NCBI GenBank assembly: GCA_963753245.1
Contig: CAVWBK010000011.1
Span: forward strand, 227,215 to 291,214
Reading direction: 5' to 3'
DNA: 64,000 nucleotides
From: VRUE01 sp963753245
GTDB lineage: Bacteria; Actinomycetota; Thermoleophilia; Solirubrobacterales; 70-9
Positions 41,101-48,518 of the stretch are shown here, piece by piece. The position numbers and the translations under genes are program-made. The notes below the pieces were generated by a model, which worked only from the letters and a program-made list of their open reading frames with translations, made no database searches and was not told the origin of the DNA. Within the stretch, counting starts at the first letter, position 1. The number at the start of each line of letters is the position of its first letter.

Positions 41101-42783
41101 CACGACCTCTACTCGATTGAGGACCTGGCTGAGCTGATCGATGAGCTGAAGACGGTCAACCCCGACGTGCGGGTCTCGGTCAAGGTGCCGGTCGTGCCCA
41201 ACATCGGCACGATCGGGCTCGGCATCGCCAAGGCGGGCGCCGACATCATCACGCTCTCGGGCTTTGAGGGGGGTACCGGTGCCGCCCGCCAACATGCCCT
41301 GCGCCATGTTGGGCTGCCCTCCGACATCGGTACGCGCGCCGTGCATCGGGCGCTGATGGAGGCCGGTGTTCGCAACCGGGTTGAGATCTGGGCCGATGGC
41401 GGCTACCGGACCGGCCATGACGTCGTCAAGCTGCACTGCCTGGGTGCCAACCGGGTCGGCTTCGGCACCCTGGCGATGGTCAGTCTCGGTTGCACAATCT
41501 GTCGCGGCTGTCAGCTCGACACCTGCCATGTCGGCATCGCGACTCAGATCGAGACGGTCGAGCAGGCCCAGGAGCATGGTCTCAAGAAGTTCACCCCGCA
41601 GGAGGTCGATGCGGCGGCGGAGAGCTGCGCACGCTTCTTCGGGGCGATGGGAGAGGAGATCAAAGAGGTCGTCGCCTCGCTGGGTTATGACCGCGCCCAG
41701 GACCTGGTCGGGCGCTATGACCTGCTCGAACAGGTCTCCCACGGCGATCGGATCGATCTGGCGCCCCTGATTACCCCGCTTGAGGAGTTTCTCGACCTTG
41801 AGCCCCTGGACCTGCCCGTCGGCGACGCGATCGCTGAGACGCGCGCCGAGGCGGGGCTGGTGCTCGCCCGCCCGATCCGGATGGAGGAGAAGCAGGCCTC
41901 GACCCAGATCGCGGCGCTCGCCGGTGACATCTGCGCCGGTCGCACAATTCGCAACGAGTTCCCGCGTCCGACTGACGCCAATGATCGGGTGCTCGGCACC
42001 GAGCTCGCAGGAGCGATCGCTCGCTCCCGGATTTTCGGCGACGGACCCGAGCCCGATGACGCCGAGACCCTGGCGAGGCTCGAGTTCAACGGCGGCTCGG
42101 TCGCCGGCCAGGGCTTCGGTGCCTTCAACGCCTACGGGGTCTCGATCCGCGTCGAGGGTGGCGCCCAGGATGGGGTCGGCAAGGCGATGTTGGGAGGCAC
42201 GGTCTCGGTCTTGAAAGGCAAGGGAGCCAAGGGCAAGCGTCTCAATGGATCGGTCGGTAAGTCCTTCGCCTATGGCGCCCAGCGCGGTCACCTCTTCGTG
42301 CAGGGATCGGCCGACTCGCGCTTCTGTATCCGCCTCTCCGGCGCCGACGTCGTACTGGCCGGCGAGCCCGAGCACGAGATCGATGACAGCCGCGGCTGCA
42401 TCGTCGATCGCGCCAACGCCAAGGGCTTTGCCTTCGAGTACATGACCTCCGGCCGCGCGGTGGTGCTCGGCGACCTTGGGCCCTGGGCGTGCGCAGGGAT
42501 GACAGGCGGGCGGGTCTATGTCCGTCATAACGCCTTCGGGATCGACGCCGAGGCGATCGAGAGGCGCCTTGGAGAGGGGGCCAAAGTCGAGCTCAAGGCG
42601 CTCGACGCGGAGGGCCTACTCGACGTCGACGATCTGCTCACCGAGTACGCCGAGGAGCTGAAGGCGACCGATCAGGGTGATGAGGCTGTGAGGATCCTCG
42701 AGTTGGCGGCCAACGCCCCGGAGAATTTCCTCATGGTCGTCCCGCACAAGGTCCAGGCCGACCCCAGCATCTCGACCGAGTAG
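38134..42783 (+). CDS. gltB: glutamate synthase large subunit (GltB-type), no small subunit adjacent
   Basis: GTG 38134 is preceded by GGAGGT. Cys30 (EDKDACAIYAS) is the expected N-terminal nucleophile after propeptide cleavage, followed by HRAGNVDGEGDGCGLLLDIP and FGHNRYSTNTWPSF of the glutaminase domain. The FMN synthase domain has VVISSMSFGSQSESAFRAYA, GEGGHLPGKKVSEKVAA, LSGFEGGTGAARQHALRHVG and the 3Fe-4S ligands of CTICRGCQLDTC. A C-terminal beta-helix domain follows. The length is about 1549 residues. No gltD lies next to it, because the next gene is convergent, so either the small subunit is elsewhere or a ferredoxin is the donor. Confidence 0.92.
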   Translation: MSKVQSDFYSPERAYRPLVSPPSVEDKDACAIYASVRRDATPSHAPIELAIPALQKMLHRAGNVDGEGDGCGLLLDIPRKIWAEDVRSGGHDPSLALDDAFAVAHIFIERSQELEQIQHGARELLGQGGFRILAERVGAVDSPALGPTAREEEPHFWQLAGLVADPSRRDHVLFDLLIELEQRLGVHVPSFSATTCVYKVMGAPKILAEYYPDLRDQRFETIGCFGHNRYSTNTWPSFKRVQPFSVLGHNGEINTVEQLRQEARMLGVPIEPGSSDSQDLDRTIDTLVSRDGFSLAEAMEMILPPIVEEIRSLPEELHRFYMYLRQAMGPFAQGPVALIARHSEECVFSADALGLRPLWQVETEEDFVFSSEPGVVSVSAMVAEPKPLAPGEKAMVSIDRGAKRSTLYPHDSMLHIVRERWLARNGVEDVAPYDRALDPGGPLEGGEVPGYSDAGPEEPVKVSDRILAGFGWQRDDVKLVQQMASNGAEPVGSLGYDGPLAALSPERQNLADYFKETVAVVTNPAIDREREMEHFSTRSVFGRRPSLQAAGEDTATIETAFPVILGGHHEMAPLSDKTYRRIAREHRTFLLEDLWEEFRGRAGAVDISLLESETTKGAIERIKQEAVKKVRDGAELLILTDRTVYDAERRYLDPHLATSAVDQALKQFKVEPGEENLRRRCGLVLRSAAIRNVHDTMLALGLGANGVCPYTMIEVICVEEYETDVSNLCAALAKGIEKVISTIGIHEVRGYARQFSSIGVKPELAEIFQTEAFAASERGGVGFADLDVDCNERTRVLAADEDAKPAKTFRFYPKVYKAAIATANGSGSYAEYSEKVRDLERQSPISMRHVMGLKGDREPVDPANVDAGVGHHDYPVVISSMSFGSQSESAFRAYAEAAKAINILCVNGEGGEIRDMYGKYRKWRGQQVASGRFGVSAEMINSSYVAEIKIGQGAKPGEGGHLPGKKVSEKVAAARNAAPGTDLISPSNNHDLYSIEDLAELIDELKTVNPDVRVSVKVPVVPNIGTIGLGIAKAGADIITLSGFEGGTGAARQHALRHVGLPSDIGTRAVHRALMEAGVRNRVEIWADGGYRTGHDVVKLHCLGANRVGFGTLAMVSLGCTICRGCQLDTCHVGIATQIETVEQAQEHGLKKFTPQEVDAAAESCARFFGAMGEEIKEVVASLGYDRAQDLVGRYDLLEQVSHGDRIDLAPLITPLEEFLDLEPLDLPVGDAIAETRAEAGLVLARPIRMEEKQASTQIAALAGDICAGRTIRNEFPRPTDANDRVLGTELAGAIARSRIFGDGPEPDDAETLARLEFNGGSVAGQGFGAFNAYGVSIRVEGGAQDGVGKAMLGGTVSVLKGKGAKGKRLNGSVGKSFAYGAQRGHLFVQGSADSRFCIRLSGADVVLAGEPEHEIDDSRGCIVDRANAKGFAFEYMTSGRAVVLGDLGPWACAGMTGGRVYVRHNAFGIDAEAIERRLGEGAKVELKALDAEGLLDVDDLLTEYAEELKATDQGDEAVRILELAANAPENFLMVVPHKVQADPSISTE

Positions 42784-42786
42784 GCC

Positions 42787-43377
42787 CTAGCCCAGTTTGC
42801 GACCGGGGGTGCTGCCGCCACCGCCCAGGGGACGACCAATCCGGCCCACCGGTCCGGCGGAAATTGAGCCCGCCACCGGGCCCTGCGGTGCGGGGCGCAC
42901 CGGCGGAGCTGGTTGTGGACGAGGAATCGGCGCGGGCCGCGCCGCCGGGGTCGGCTGGCCGGAGATCCGGTCGGCGATCGCGCGCACCTCCACCAGGAGG
43001 CCGTCGAGCATCTCCTCGGTGTTGTTGTGGATACGGACCTCGGCCTCCTCACGATCGGCCTCGACCTGGTCGATGCGGCGCTCGAGCATGTCGGTGCGGG
43101 CGTCGAGCTCGCGCATCGAGCGCTTCAGTCTTTTCTCGGACTTCTGCACCTTGCGCTTGACATAATCGCGGGTCTCGATTCGCAACTCCTCGAGCTCCTC
43201 CCTGATCTCGGCGCTGGCGAGGCCGCCGCCATCGTGCTCGTCGAGCATCTCCTCAACCCCGAGTCGGACCCGCTCGATTTCCTCGTGGAGGCGCTCACGC
43301 GCCACCTGGGCGGCCTCTGAAATGTCAGGTGCTCCTGAGGGGGCAGGGGGATCGAGCGGATCGGGCGCTGCACTCAT
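42787..43377 (-). CDS. coiled-coil protein with proline-rich tail
   Basis: The ATG at 43377 has TAGCAT 8 nt upstream. A long charged coiled coil spans about residues 20-130 (VARERLHEEIERVRLGVEEM, EELEELRIETRDYVKRKVQK, LERRIDQVEADREEAEVRIH), then a Pro/Ala/Gly-rich tail (RPAPIPRPQPAPPVRPAPQG). No membrane segment or enzymatic motif is visible. It is probably a cytosolic scaffold. It is followed upstream by an FHA-domain gene in the same orientation, which may be related functionally. Confidence 0.7.
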   Translation of the reverse strand: MSAAPDPLDPPAPSGAPDISEAAQVARERLHEEIERVRLGVEEMLDEHDGGGLASAEIREELEELRIETRDYVKRKVQKSEKRLKRSMRELDARTDMLERRIDQVEADREEAEVRIHNNTEEMLDGLLVEVRAIADRISGQPTPAARPAPIPRPQPAPPVRPAPQGPVAGSISAGPVGRIGRPLGGGGSTPGRKLG

Positions 43378-43414
43378 CCCAACCAATGCTAGGGGTCGGG
43401 GTGGCGGAAAATAG

Positions 43415-43936
43415 TTACTCGGCTTCGAGGGCTATCAGGCTGTACTTGCCGAGCGTCAGCTCGTCACCGTCGCCGAGCCGGCCCCACTCGACCGACTCGC
43501 CGTTTAGGTGGACGCCGTTGAGGCTGCGGTCGTCGAGCACCCGCAGCGCTTTCGGCGGCTCGGAGACGATCAGCGCGTGTCGTCGGGAAACGCTTGGGTC
43601 ATCGAGCCGCAGATCGGCAGCGGCGGATCTGCCGATCCGGGTCCAACCACGGTCGATCGCAAAGATCCTGATCTCATCCTCGTCAAGGTAGGCGAGGTAA
43701 CGGCCCGGACCGGGCAACATGGTGCGCGCCTCGTGCAGCCAGGCGGGAGTTACGGGCTCTGAGGGAGCTCCGAATTCAGAGGTCGCCCCACCGTGCTCCT
43801 GCATCGACTCGAAAATCGAGTCGCGGCGGAAACTCACACCGCCGCAGTCGGGGCAGTCGGGCAGCACGTCCTTCTCAAGCAGCGCCAGCTGAGAGCCGCA
43901 GTCGGTGCAAAAGAAGGTTCCCGAGCCGGGGACCAT
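43415..43936 (-). CDS. FHA-domain protein with N-terminal zinc ribbon
   Basis: The N-terminus has two CxxC knuckles (FFCTDCGSQ and LPDCPDCGG), forming a zinc ribbon. The C-terminal FHA domain reads TRIGRSAAADLRLDDPSVSR, RHALIV and LDDRSLNGVHLNG, and has the conserved Gly-Arg, Ser-Arg-x-His and Asn-Gly residues that bind phosphothreonine. The length is 173 residues. It should act as a phospho-dependent adaptor for a Ser/Thr kinase pathway; no kinase gene is in the window. Confidence 0.87.
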   Translation of the reverse strand: MVPGSGTFFCTDCGSQLALLEKDVLPDCPDCGGVSFRRDSIFESMQEHGGATSEFGAPSEPVTPAWLHEARTMLPGPGRYLAYLDEDEIRIFAIDRGWTRIGRSAAADLRLDDPSVSRRHALIVSEPPKALRVLDDRSLNGVHLNGESVEWGRLGDGDELTLGKYSLIALEAE

Positions 43937-44106
43937 TCCGGTTTTAAAGCTATCTTGGGCCGCCGGGGGGCGGGCACTGGTGAAGATCGGACCTCTCCTT
44001 CCGCGCCACTTGTGAGAATCGTAGCGTGGTTGGCGGGGAGGCGGTCAAGGTTTTTCGCAGTTTGGACACTCTTCCTAGTGGCCGGAGGGCTAGAATCGCG
44101 CCGCCA

Positions 44107-44625
44107 GTGGGCCCCGTCAGCGCAGAGATCGAAGTCGACGTTTCGCGAGAGCGTGCCTTCGAGGCAATCGCCGATCTCGCCAGGCGTCCCTCCTTCACCG
44201 ATCACTTCCTCGAGGAGTTTCATCTGACCCGGATTGTCGCGACCGGTGTCGGGGCCGGGGCTCGCTTCCGGATTCGCTCGCCGCTGCGCTCGATCTGGAT
44301 GGACACGGCGATAACCGCGCAGACCGCACCGCACCGGGTAGTCGAGCACGGCCGCGGCGGCCGCGGCAACCGGATCGGGGCGAGGACCGTGTGGGACCTT
44401 GAGGAGGGGCCCGGTGGTCTGACCAAGATCCATCTTTCGCGCTGGACCGAGCCATCCAACCCGGTCGACCGGGCACTGGAGCTGCTCGCTGCCAACTCCT
44501 TCTGGGAGGAGCGAGGATGGCGCGAGGCGCTGCGACGGCTGCGGGACCAGCTTGAGAGCAGCGCCCCCTCGTCGGCCCCGGTGGTCCTGGCCGGAGGCAA
44601 CCGCTACGCGACCGGCATCCCTTAA
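44107..44625 (+). CDS. SRPBCC-fold (polyketide cyclase/dehydrase-like) protein
   Basis: The GTG at 44107 was chosen because TAGAAT lies 10 nt upstream and the SRPBCC fold starts there (VSAEIEVDVSRERAFEAIAD). The frame is open back to 44026. Further motifs are GVGAGARFRIRSPLRSIWMD, RVVEHGRGGRGNRIGARTVW and KIHLSRWTEPSNPVDRALEL. Such proteins bind hydrophobic ligands in a helix-grip cavity. No catalytic residues can be named. It is followed closely by a lipoprotein gene. Confidence 0.72.
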   Translation: MGPVSAEIEVDVSRERAFEAIADLARRPSFTDHFLEEFHLTRIVATGVGAGARFRIRSPLRSIWMDTAITAQTAPHRVVEHGRGGRGNRIGARTVWDLEEGPGGLTKIHLSRWTEPSNPVDRALELLAANSFWEERGWREALRRLRDQLESSAPSSAPVVLAGGNRYATGIP

Positions 44626-44642
44626 TAGACTCTCGCCCGCCT

Positions 44643-45194
44643 ATGCGTGCCCGCCACCGCAGACTCGTCCTGCCGCTGCTCGCCGCGTTTCTCCTCGTGG
44701 CGCTCTCCCTCGTCGTTTCAGCGTGCGGTTACTCGAGTGACTCCAAGAACGTTAAAGAGGGAGAACCGGTGAAGCTCGGCGAACTCCAGTACAACGTCGT
44801 CTTCTCGCGCTACCTCAATGCCCACGACAACGAGGACTCCGCCTACCTCGTCGGCCAGCCCGAAGCGCCGCCGGAAGCGAACTACTTCGGGGTCTTCTTC
44901 GAAGTCCAAAATAAGAGTGAAGAAAGCCAACCCCTGCCGAAAACCTTCACGATCGAAGATGCCTTCGGCCAAAGCTATGACGCGCTGTCATCCGAAAGCC
45001 TCTACGCCTTCCCGCTGAGCGGCGAAGTCGAAGCCCAGGAACAGATTCCGGTGCTCGATTCGACCGCCCAGCAGGGACCGATTGAGGGCTCCCTGGTCCT
45101 CTTCTTGCTGCCGGATACCGCCTCGGAGAACCGACCGCTGACGCTTGAAATTGAAGGGCCCGAAGGGCCTGCCCACGTGCTCATCGATCTTTAG
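44643..45194 (+). CDS. lipoprotein with DUF4352-like beta domain
   Basis: The signal peptide ends in a lipobox (LVVSACG), so the protein is anchored by a lipidated cysteine. The mature domain of about 155 residues (EPVKLGELQYNVVFSRYLNA, YFGVFFEVQNKSEESQPLPK, FTIEDAFGQSYDALSSES) resembles the immunoglobulin-like DUF4352 group of extracellular proteins. Codon use is richer in GAA than in neighbours. TAGACT lies 11 nt before the ATG. Function unknown. Confidence 0.75.
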   Translation: MRARHRRLVLPLLAAFLLVALSLVVSACGYSSDSKNVKEGEPVKLGELQYNVVFSRYLNAHDNEDSAYLVGQPEAPPEANYFGVFFEVQNKSEESQPLPKTFTIEDAFGQSYDALSSESLYAFPLSGEVEAQEQIPVLDSTAQQGPIEGSLVLFLLPDTASENRPLTLEIEGPEGPAHVLIDL

Positions 45195-45204
45195 GCTCGG
45201 CGGC

Positions 45205-46941
45205 CTAGAACCCGGCCGAGAGAACTTCTGAGGCAATCGGCGCGGCCACTTCGCCGCCTGCCGCGCCGGCGTCGATCAGCAGCACGCCGATCGCCAGCTT
45301 CGCTTTCTTGGCAGGCGCGAAGGCCGAGAACCAGGCATCCTTGATCTGCACCGGGTTGGGCGAGTTCTCCTGCCCCGGCTCGGGGCCGAGCTCTGCGGTC
45401 CCGGTCTTACCGGCCACCTGGGCCTGCGGGATCGCGCCGGCGTAGCCGGTTCCACTGGTGACGACGCCGATCATCAATTCGGTCAGTTCATCGGCGATTT
45501 TCTTGGACGTCACCCGCACCGGATTGGCGTTGGGCCGGAGCTTCCTGTTGGCGACGATCGAGGTCGGCTCGCGAACTCCATCGTTGCCGATTGTCTGTGC
45601 GACGCTCGCCATCTCCAGCGGCGTGGCCAGCACTTCGCCCTGACCGATCGCGCTCACGCCGAGGTCGATTTCTTCGCCGATCTCGGTCGGGATGCTCGAT
45701 TCGGGTAACTTCGCGGCGCGTACGAACCGCGGCGCGTAGAGGCTCGGCGGCGAGTTGAAGCCGAAACGTTCGGCCGTGGCGACCAGTGCGTTGTTGCCGA
45801 TCTTCGGACCGAGCGGGGCGAAGTCCGCGTTGCAGGACTCGGCAAATGCTTCGCGCAGGGTGCCGCCGCAGTACTCGCCGTTTGCATTGTTGAGGAAGCG
45901 GCCGCCGACGTTGACGCCGTTGGTGATTTCAAATTCGTCTTCGAGTGAGAGCACCCCTTTCTGAAGGGCGGCGACCGTGGTGATGATCTTGAAAGTGGAG
46001 CCCGGTGGCTGCGGTGCCGAGAACGCCTGACCCGCTAGGGCTCGCACATCCCCGTTGCGCGCGTCGAGCACCGCGACCCCGCCGGAGCGCCCGGCGAGTG
46101 CAGCGACGGCAGTGCTCTGCAGCTTCGGGTCGATCGTCGTTTTCACCGACGCCCCCGCCCGCGGTTTGGCCCTGGCGATCACCCGCGAGGAGCCCCCGCC
46201 GCCTTCAGGGACCGCTAGCAGGGTGCCACCGGGGCGCCCCGCCAACCTGGCGTTGAAGACACGCTCGAGTCCGCTGATACCAACCGGGGTTTCGGCGCTG
46301 AAACCCTGGCGGCCGAGGGCGGGAAGCTGTTCTTCTTCGGGGCTGCCGACTTCGCCGGTGACATCGATCGCCGCGCTGCCAATCGGGTGTTCGCGTTCGT
46401 TGGCTTCGCCTTCGGCAAGCGCCGTCCCGTCCGCGGCCAGGATTGGTGCTCGGGGTGCCAATTCGATTTCGCTTTCGAGTTCCTCGCCGCGGCGCAGGCC
46501 GGGGAAGACCAAGCTCGGGTCCCAGCCGATGCCGCCTTCTTCGTAGGGCAGTTCGACGTCGGCTTCAAATTCACCGAAGGCGATCGTCGTCGCCTTGAAG
46601 GTGACCGGTACTACTGTCGCGCCTTCGCTGGAGCTGGGATTTCCGGGGGAGTCGGGATCCAGCGAGCGCAGCGTTGCCTTTTCCTCTGCGCGGCGATAGT
46701 CCAGGGCAAAGTCGTTGATCGAAATTCGGTGCCGGGAGGTGGGGTTCAGCTCCTTGTACATGGCGGCGAATTCGCCCTTCGCCCAGGCCTGGGCGAAGCG
46801 GGCCGCAGATTCCTTTTCCGGGGACCCTGGGGCACCCGCTGAAGCACCGAAGGCGAAGGCCACGATCGCCACGATCGCGAGGGGTAGCATGCGGGTGAGG
46901 AGGCGGCGGCGGCGCTCAACCTCAGGCGGGACGTTTTTCAC
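45205..46941 (-). CDS. class B penicillin-binding protein with NTF2-like N-domain
   Basis: One N-terminal membrane helix (LPLAIVAIVAFAFGASAG) is followed by a MecA_N/NTF2-like domain (AARFAQAWAKGEFAAMYKEL). The transpeptidase domain has S315-T-F-K318 in QPPGSTFKII, S369-C-N371 in ESCNADFAPLG and K512-T-G514 in VAGKTGTAEL. All three catalytic motifs are present. It should cross-link peptidoglycan outside the membrane, and the NTF2-like domain is the feature shared with PBP2a-type proteins. TAGATT lies 8 nt before the GTG start. A MarP-type protease gene lies just upstream. Confidence 0.92.
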   Translation of the reverse strand: MKNVPPEVERRRRLLTRMLPLAIVAIVAFAFGASAGAPGSPEKESAARFAQAWAKGEFAAMYKELNPTSRHRISINDFALDYRRAEEKATLRSLDPDSPGNPSSSEGATVVPVTFKATTIAFGEFEADVELPYEEGGIGWDPSLVFPGLRRGEELESEIELAPRAPILAADGTALAEGEANEREHPIGSAAIDVTGEVGSPEEEQLPALGRQGFSAETPVGISGLERVFNARLAGRPGGTLLAVPEGGGGSSRVIARAKPRAGASVKTTIDPKLQSTAVAALAGRSGGVAVLDARNGDVRALAGQAFSAPQPPGSTFKIITTVAALQKGVLSLEDEFEITNGVNVGGRFLNNANGEYCGGTLREAFAESCNADFAPLGPKIGNNALVATAERFGFNSPPSLYAPRFVRAAKLPESSIPTEIGEEIDLGVSAIGQGEVLATPLEMASVAQTIGNDGVREPTSIVANRKLRPNANPVRVTSKKIADELTELMIGVVTSGTGYAGAIPQAQVAGKTGTAELGPEPGQENSPNPVQIKDAWFSAFAPAKKAKLAIGVLLIDAGAAGGEVAAPIASEVLSAGF

Positions 46942-46966
46942 TGCCGGGAAATCTAGTGGTCGTCGC

Positions 46967-48109
46967 TCAGCCCGTGCAAGGTCCGGTGTCGACTTCCCTG
47001 CGAGCTTCGCTGAGAGCTGTGTCGATCACCTCGTCGGGGATCGCGAATCCGCCGGGGCTGCCGTAGGTGGTGGTCGCGAACACGGTGCCGAGAACTTCGC
47101 CCTCAGCGTCGACCAAGGGGCCTCCGGAATTACCGCTGCGGACTGAGCCGCGCAGACTGCTGATCGCGCGACGGATTGGCCCGTGCCCGTAGGAGTCCTC
47201 GCTGATCACATCGCGGGTTTCCCCGAAGCGGGCCGCAGCGGCATGAAAAGGCCCATTCTCCGGATAGCCGAGTACGGCACCCGACTGGCCGCGGTCAGCG
47301 CCTGAGGCCAGCGGTAGGACCGGCAGCGATGTGTCGATGCGGAGCAGAGCGAGGTCGTTTTCAGGGTCGTAGTAGACAGGTGTCGCCTGCAGTGAAGCGC
47401 CTGAGCGCGTGGTCACGGTCGTGTCGTCCTCGCCGGCGACGACGTGGGCGTTGGTGACGACAATTCCAGGTGCTCCAATCCAGCCGGACCCCTCGACCCC
47501 GAGGCCGCAGGCGGTGCCGATTACGCGAACCACCGATTCGCCCGCCCGCTCGATGTCGGGATCGGCGACGATTTTGGGGTCCGGAGCTGCGACTGGCGTC
47601 ACCGGGCCGATGATCGACGGTGCCGGGTCGACCCGATCGATCACATCTAGGACCGGCCCCGAGGGTGGAAGCAGGTCGTTGAGGCTGCGCAGAATCAGCG
47701 AGCGCTGCACATCAAGGCGCAGGCTGGCGGTGCCGGGGGCATGCAGGGCAACCGCACCGAAGACCCAGGCGACGCCGAGGGCGACGCAGGCGACGAGGGC
47801 CGCGCCGCCTGCGCCGTCAGCACGGTGCAGATGGTGGTTGCGGATCACCTTTGCCCGCAGTCCGAGGGCCATGCTCTCCAGGGTCACCGCCACCGTCGCG
47901 CCGCCGATCAGCGCTCCCAGGGCCGCCAGTAGGGGCGCGTAGGGCGAGGCGCTACCGCTGGCGAGCAGGAGCGGTGCCAGGCGGCTGCCGAGCACCGCGC
48001 CGGCGGCGAAACCGAGCAGCGTCAACATCCCGACGATCAAGCCCTGCTTGTAGCCCCAGAGTCCGAGCGAGAGGGTGAAGGCGAGGATGCCGACGTCGAG
48101 CACGGTCAT
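46967..48109 (-). CDS. MarP-like membrane serine protease (CvpA plus trypsin domain)
   Basis: Four N-terminal hydrophobic helices form a CvpA-like domain (VGILAFTLSLGLWGYKQGLI). The periplasmic domain is a trypsin-like protease with His222 in VVTNAHVVAG, Asp252 in PENDLALLRID and Ser328 in GNSGGPLV. Cys201 and Cys378 are placed like the disulfide that stabilises mycobacterial MarP, which supports acid-resistance-type function. It ends 26 nt before the PBP gene, so the two probably share a transcript, which fits the known link between MarP and peptidoglycan enzymes. Confidence 0.9.
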   Translation of the reverse strand: MTVLDVGILAFTLSLGLWGYKQGLIVGMLTLLGFAAGAVLGSRLAPLLLASGSASPYAPLLAALGALIGGATVAVTLESMALGLRAKVIRNHHLHRADGAGGAALVACVALGVAWVFGAVALHAPGTASLRLDVQRSLILRSLNDLLPPSGPVLDVIDRVDPAPSIIGPVTPVAAPDPKIVADPDIERAGESVVRVIGTACGLGVEGSGWIGAPGIVVTNAHVVAGEDDTTVTTRSGASLQATPVYYDPENDLALLRIDTSLPVLPLASGADRGQSGAVLGYPENGPFHAAAARFGETRDVISEDSYGHGPIRRAISSLRGSVRSGNSGGPLVDAEGEVLGTVFATTTYGSPGGFAIPDEVIDTALSEARREVDTGPCTG

Positions 48110-48154
48110 GGTCCTGGAATACAAGCAGGCCGCGTGTTTTTGAGCGGCCCGTCA

Positions 48155-48171
48155 CTTACGTTCAGTAAGCT
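48155..48171 (+). promoter_or_regulatory. inverted repeat overlapping -10 of HxlR-type gene
   Basis: CTTACGTTCAGTAAG (48155-48169) has 5-bp inverted arms separated by 5 nt, and its right arm is part of TAAGCT (48166-48171), which lies 8 nt before GTG 48180. A regulator bound here would block the promoter, as in autoregulated HxlR-type genes. Confidence 0.5.
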
Positions 48172-48179
48172 GGTTGACC

Positions 48180-48518
48180 GTGGGCGCCGCCGCGACGACC
48201 CGAGAGAGCAAGGGAGTCTGCCCGGACTTCCACGCCGCCATCGAGCTGATCGGCAAGCGCTGGACCGGCGCGATCGTCTCCGAGCTGACCGAGGGCCCGA
48301 AGCGCTTCGGCGAGCTCGCCAGGGCCGTGCCGGGACTCTCGGATCGGCTGCTCTCCCAGCGTCTGCGCGAGCTCGAGGAGGCTGGCGTGGTCGAGCGCGA
48401 GGTCGACCCCGGCGCACCCGTGCGGGTCAATTACTCGCTTAGCGAGAAGGGCGCTGACTTGCGCCCCGCGATCTCTGAGCTGCGAGCGTGGGCGCGCCGC
48501 TGGAAGCACGCGGGGTAG
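48180..48518 (+). CDS. HxlR-family winged-helix transcriptional regulator
   Basis: The family signature is clear: CPDFHAAIELIGKRWTGAIV, SELTEGPKRFGELARAVPGL, SDRLLSQRLRELEEAGVVER and YSLSEKGADLRPAISELRAW. It has a single Cys near the N-terminus (VCPDF), the position used as redox or electrophile sensor in several HxlR members. GTG 48180 is preferred to TTG 48174 from the -10 spacing. It is divergent from the MarP-like gene and overlaps the next gene, xseA. Confidence 0.88.
   Translation: MGAAATTRESKGVCPDFHAAIELIGKRWTGAIVSELTEGPKRFGELARAVPGLSDRLLSQRLRELEEAGVVEREVDPGAPVRVNYSLSEKGADLRPAISELRAWARRWKHAG

Noticed and set aside
41092..42528. Long open frame of 478 residues antisense to gltB
   Set aside because: It lies wholly inside an unambiguous gltB gene; GC-rich third positions keep the complementary frame open, and it has no domain or ribosome-binding site.
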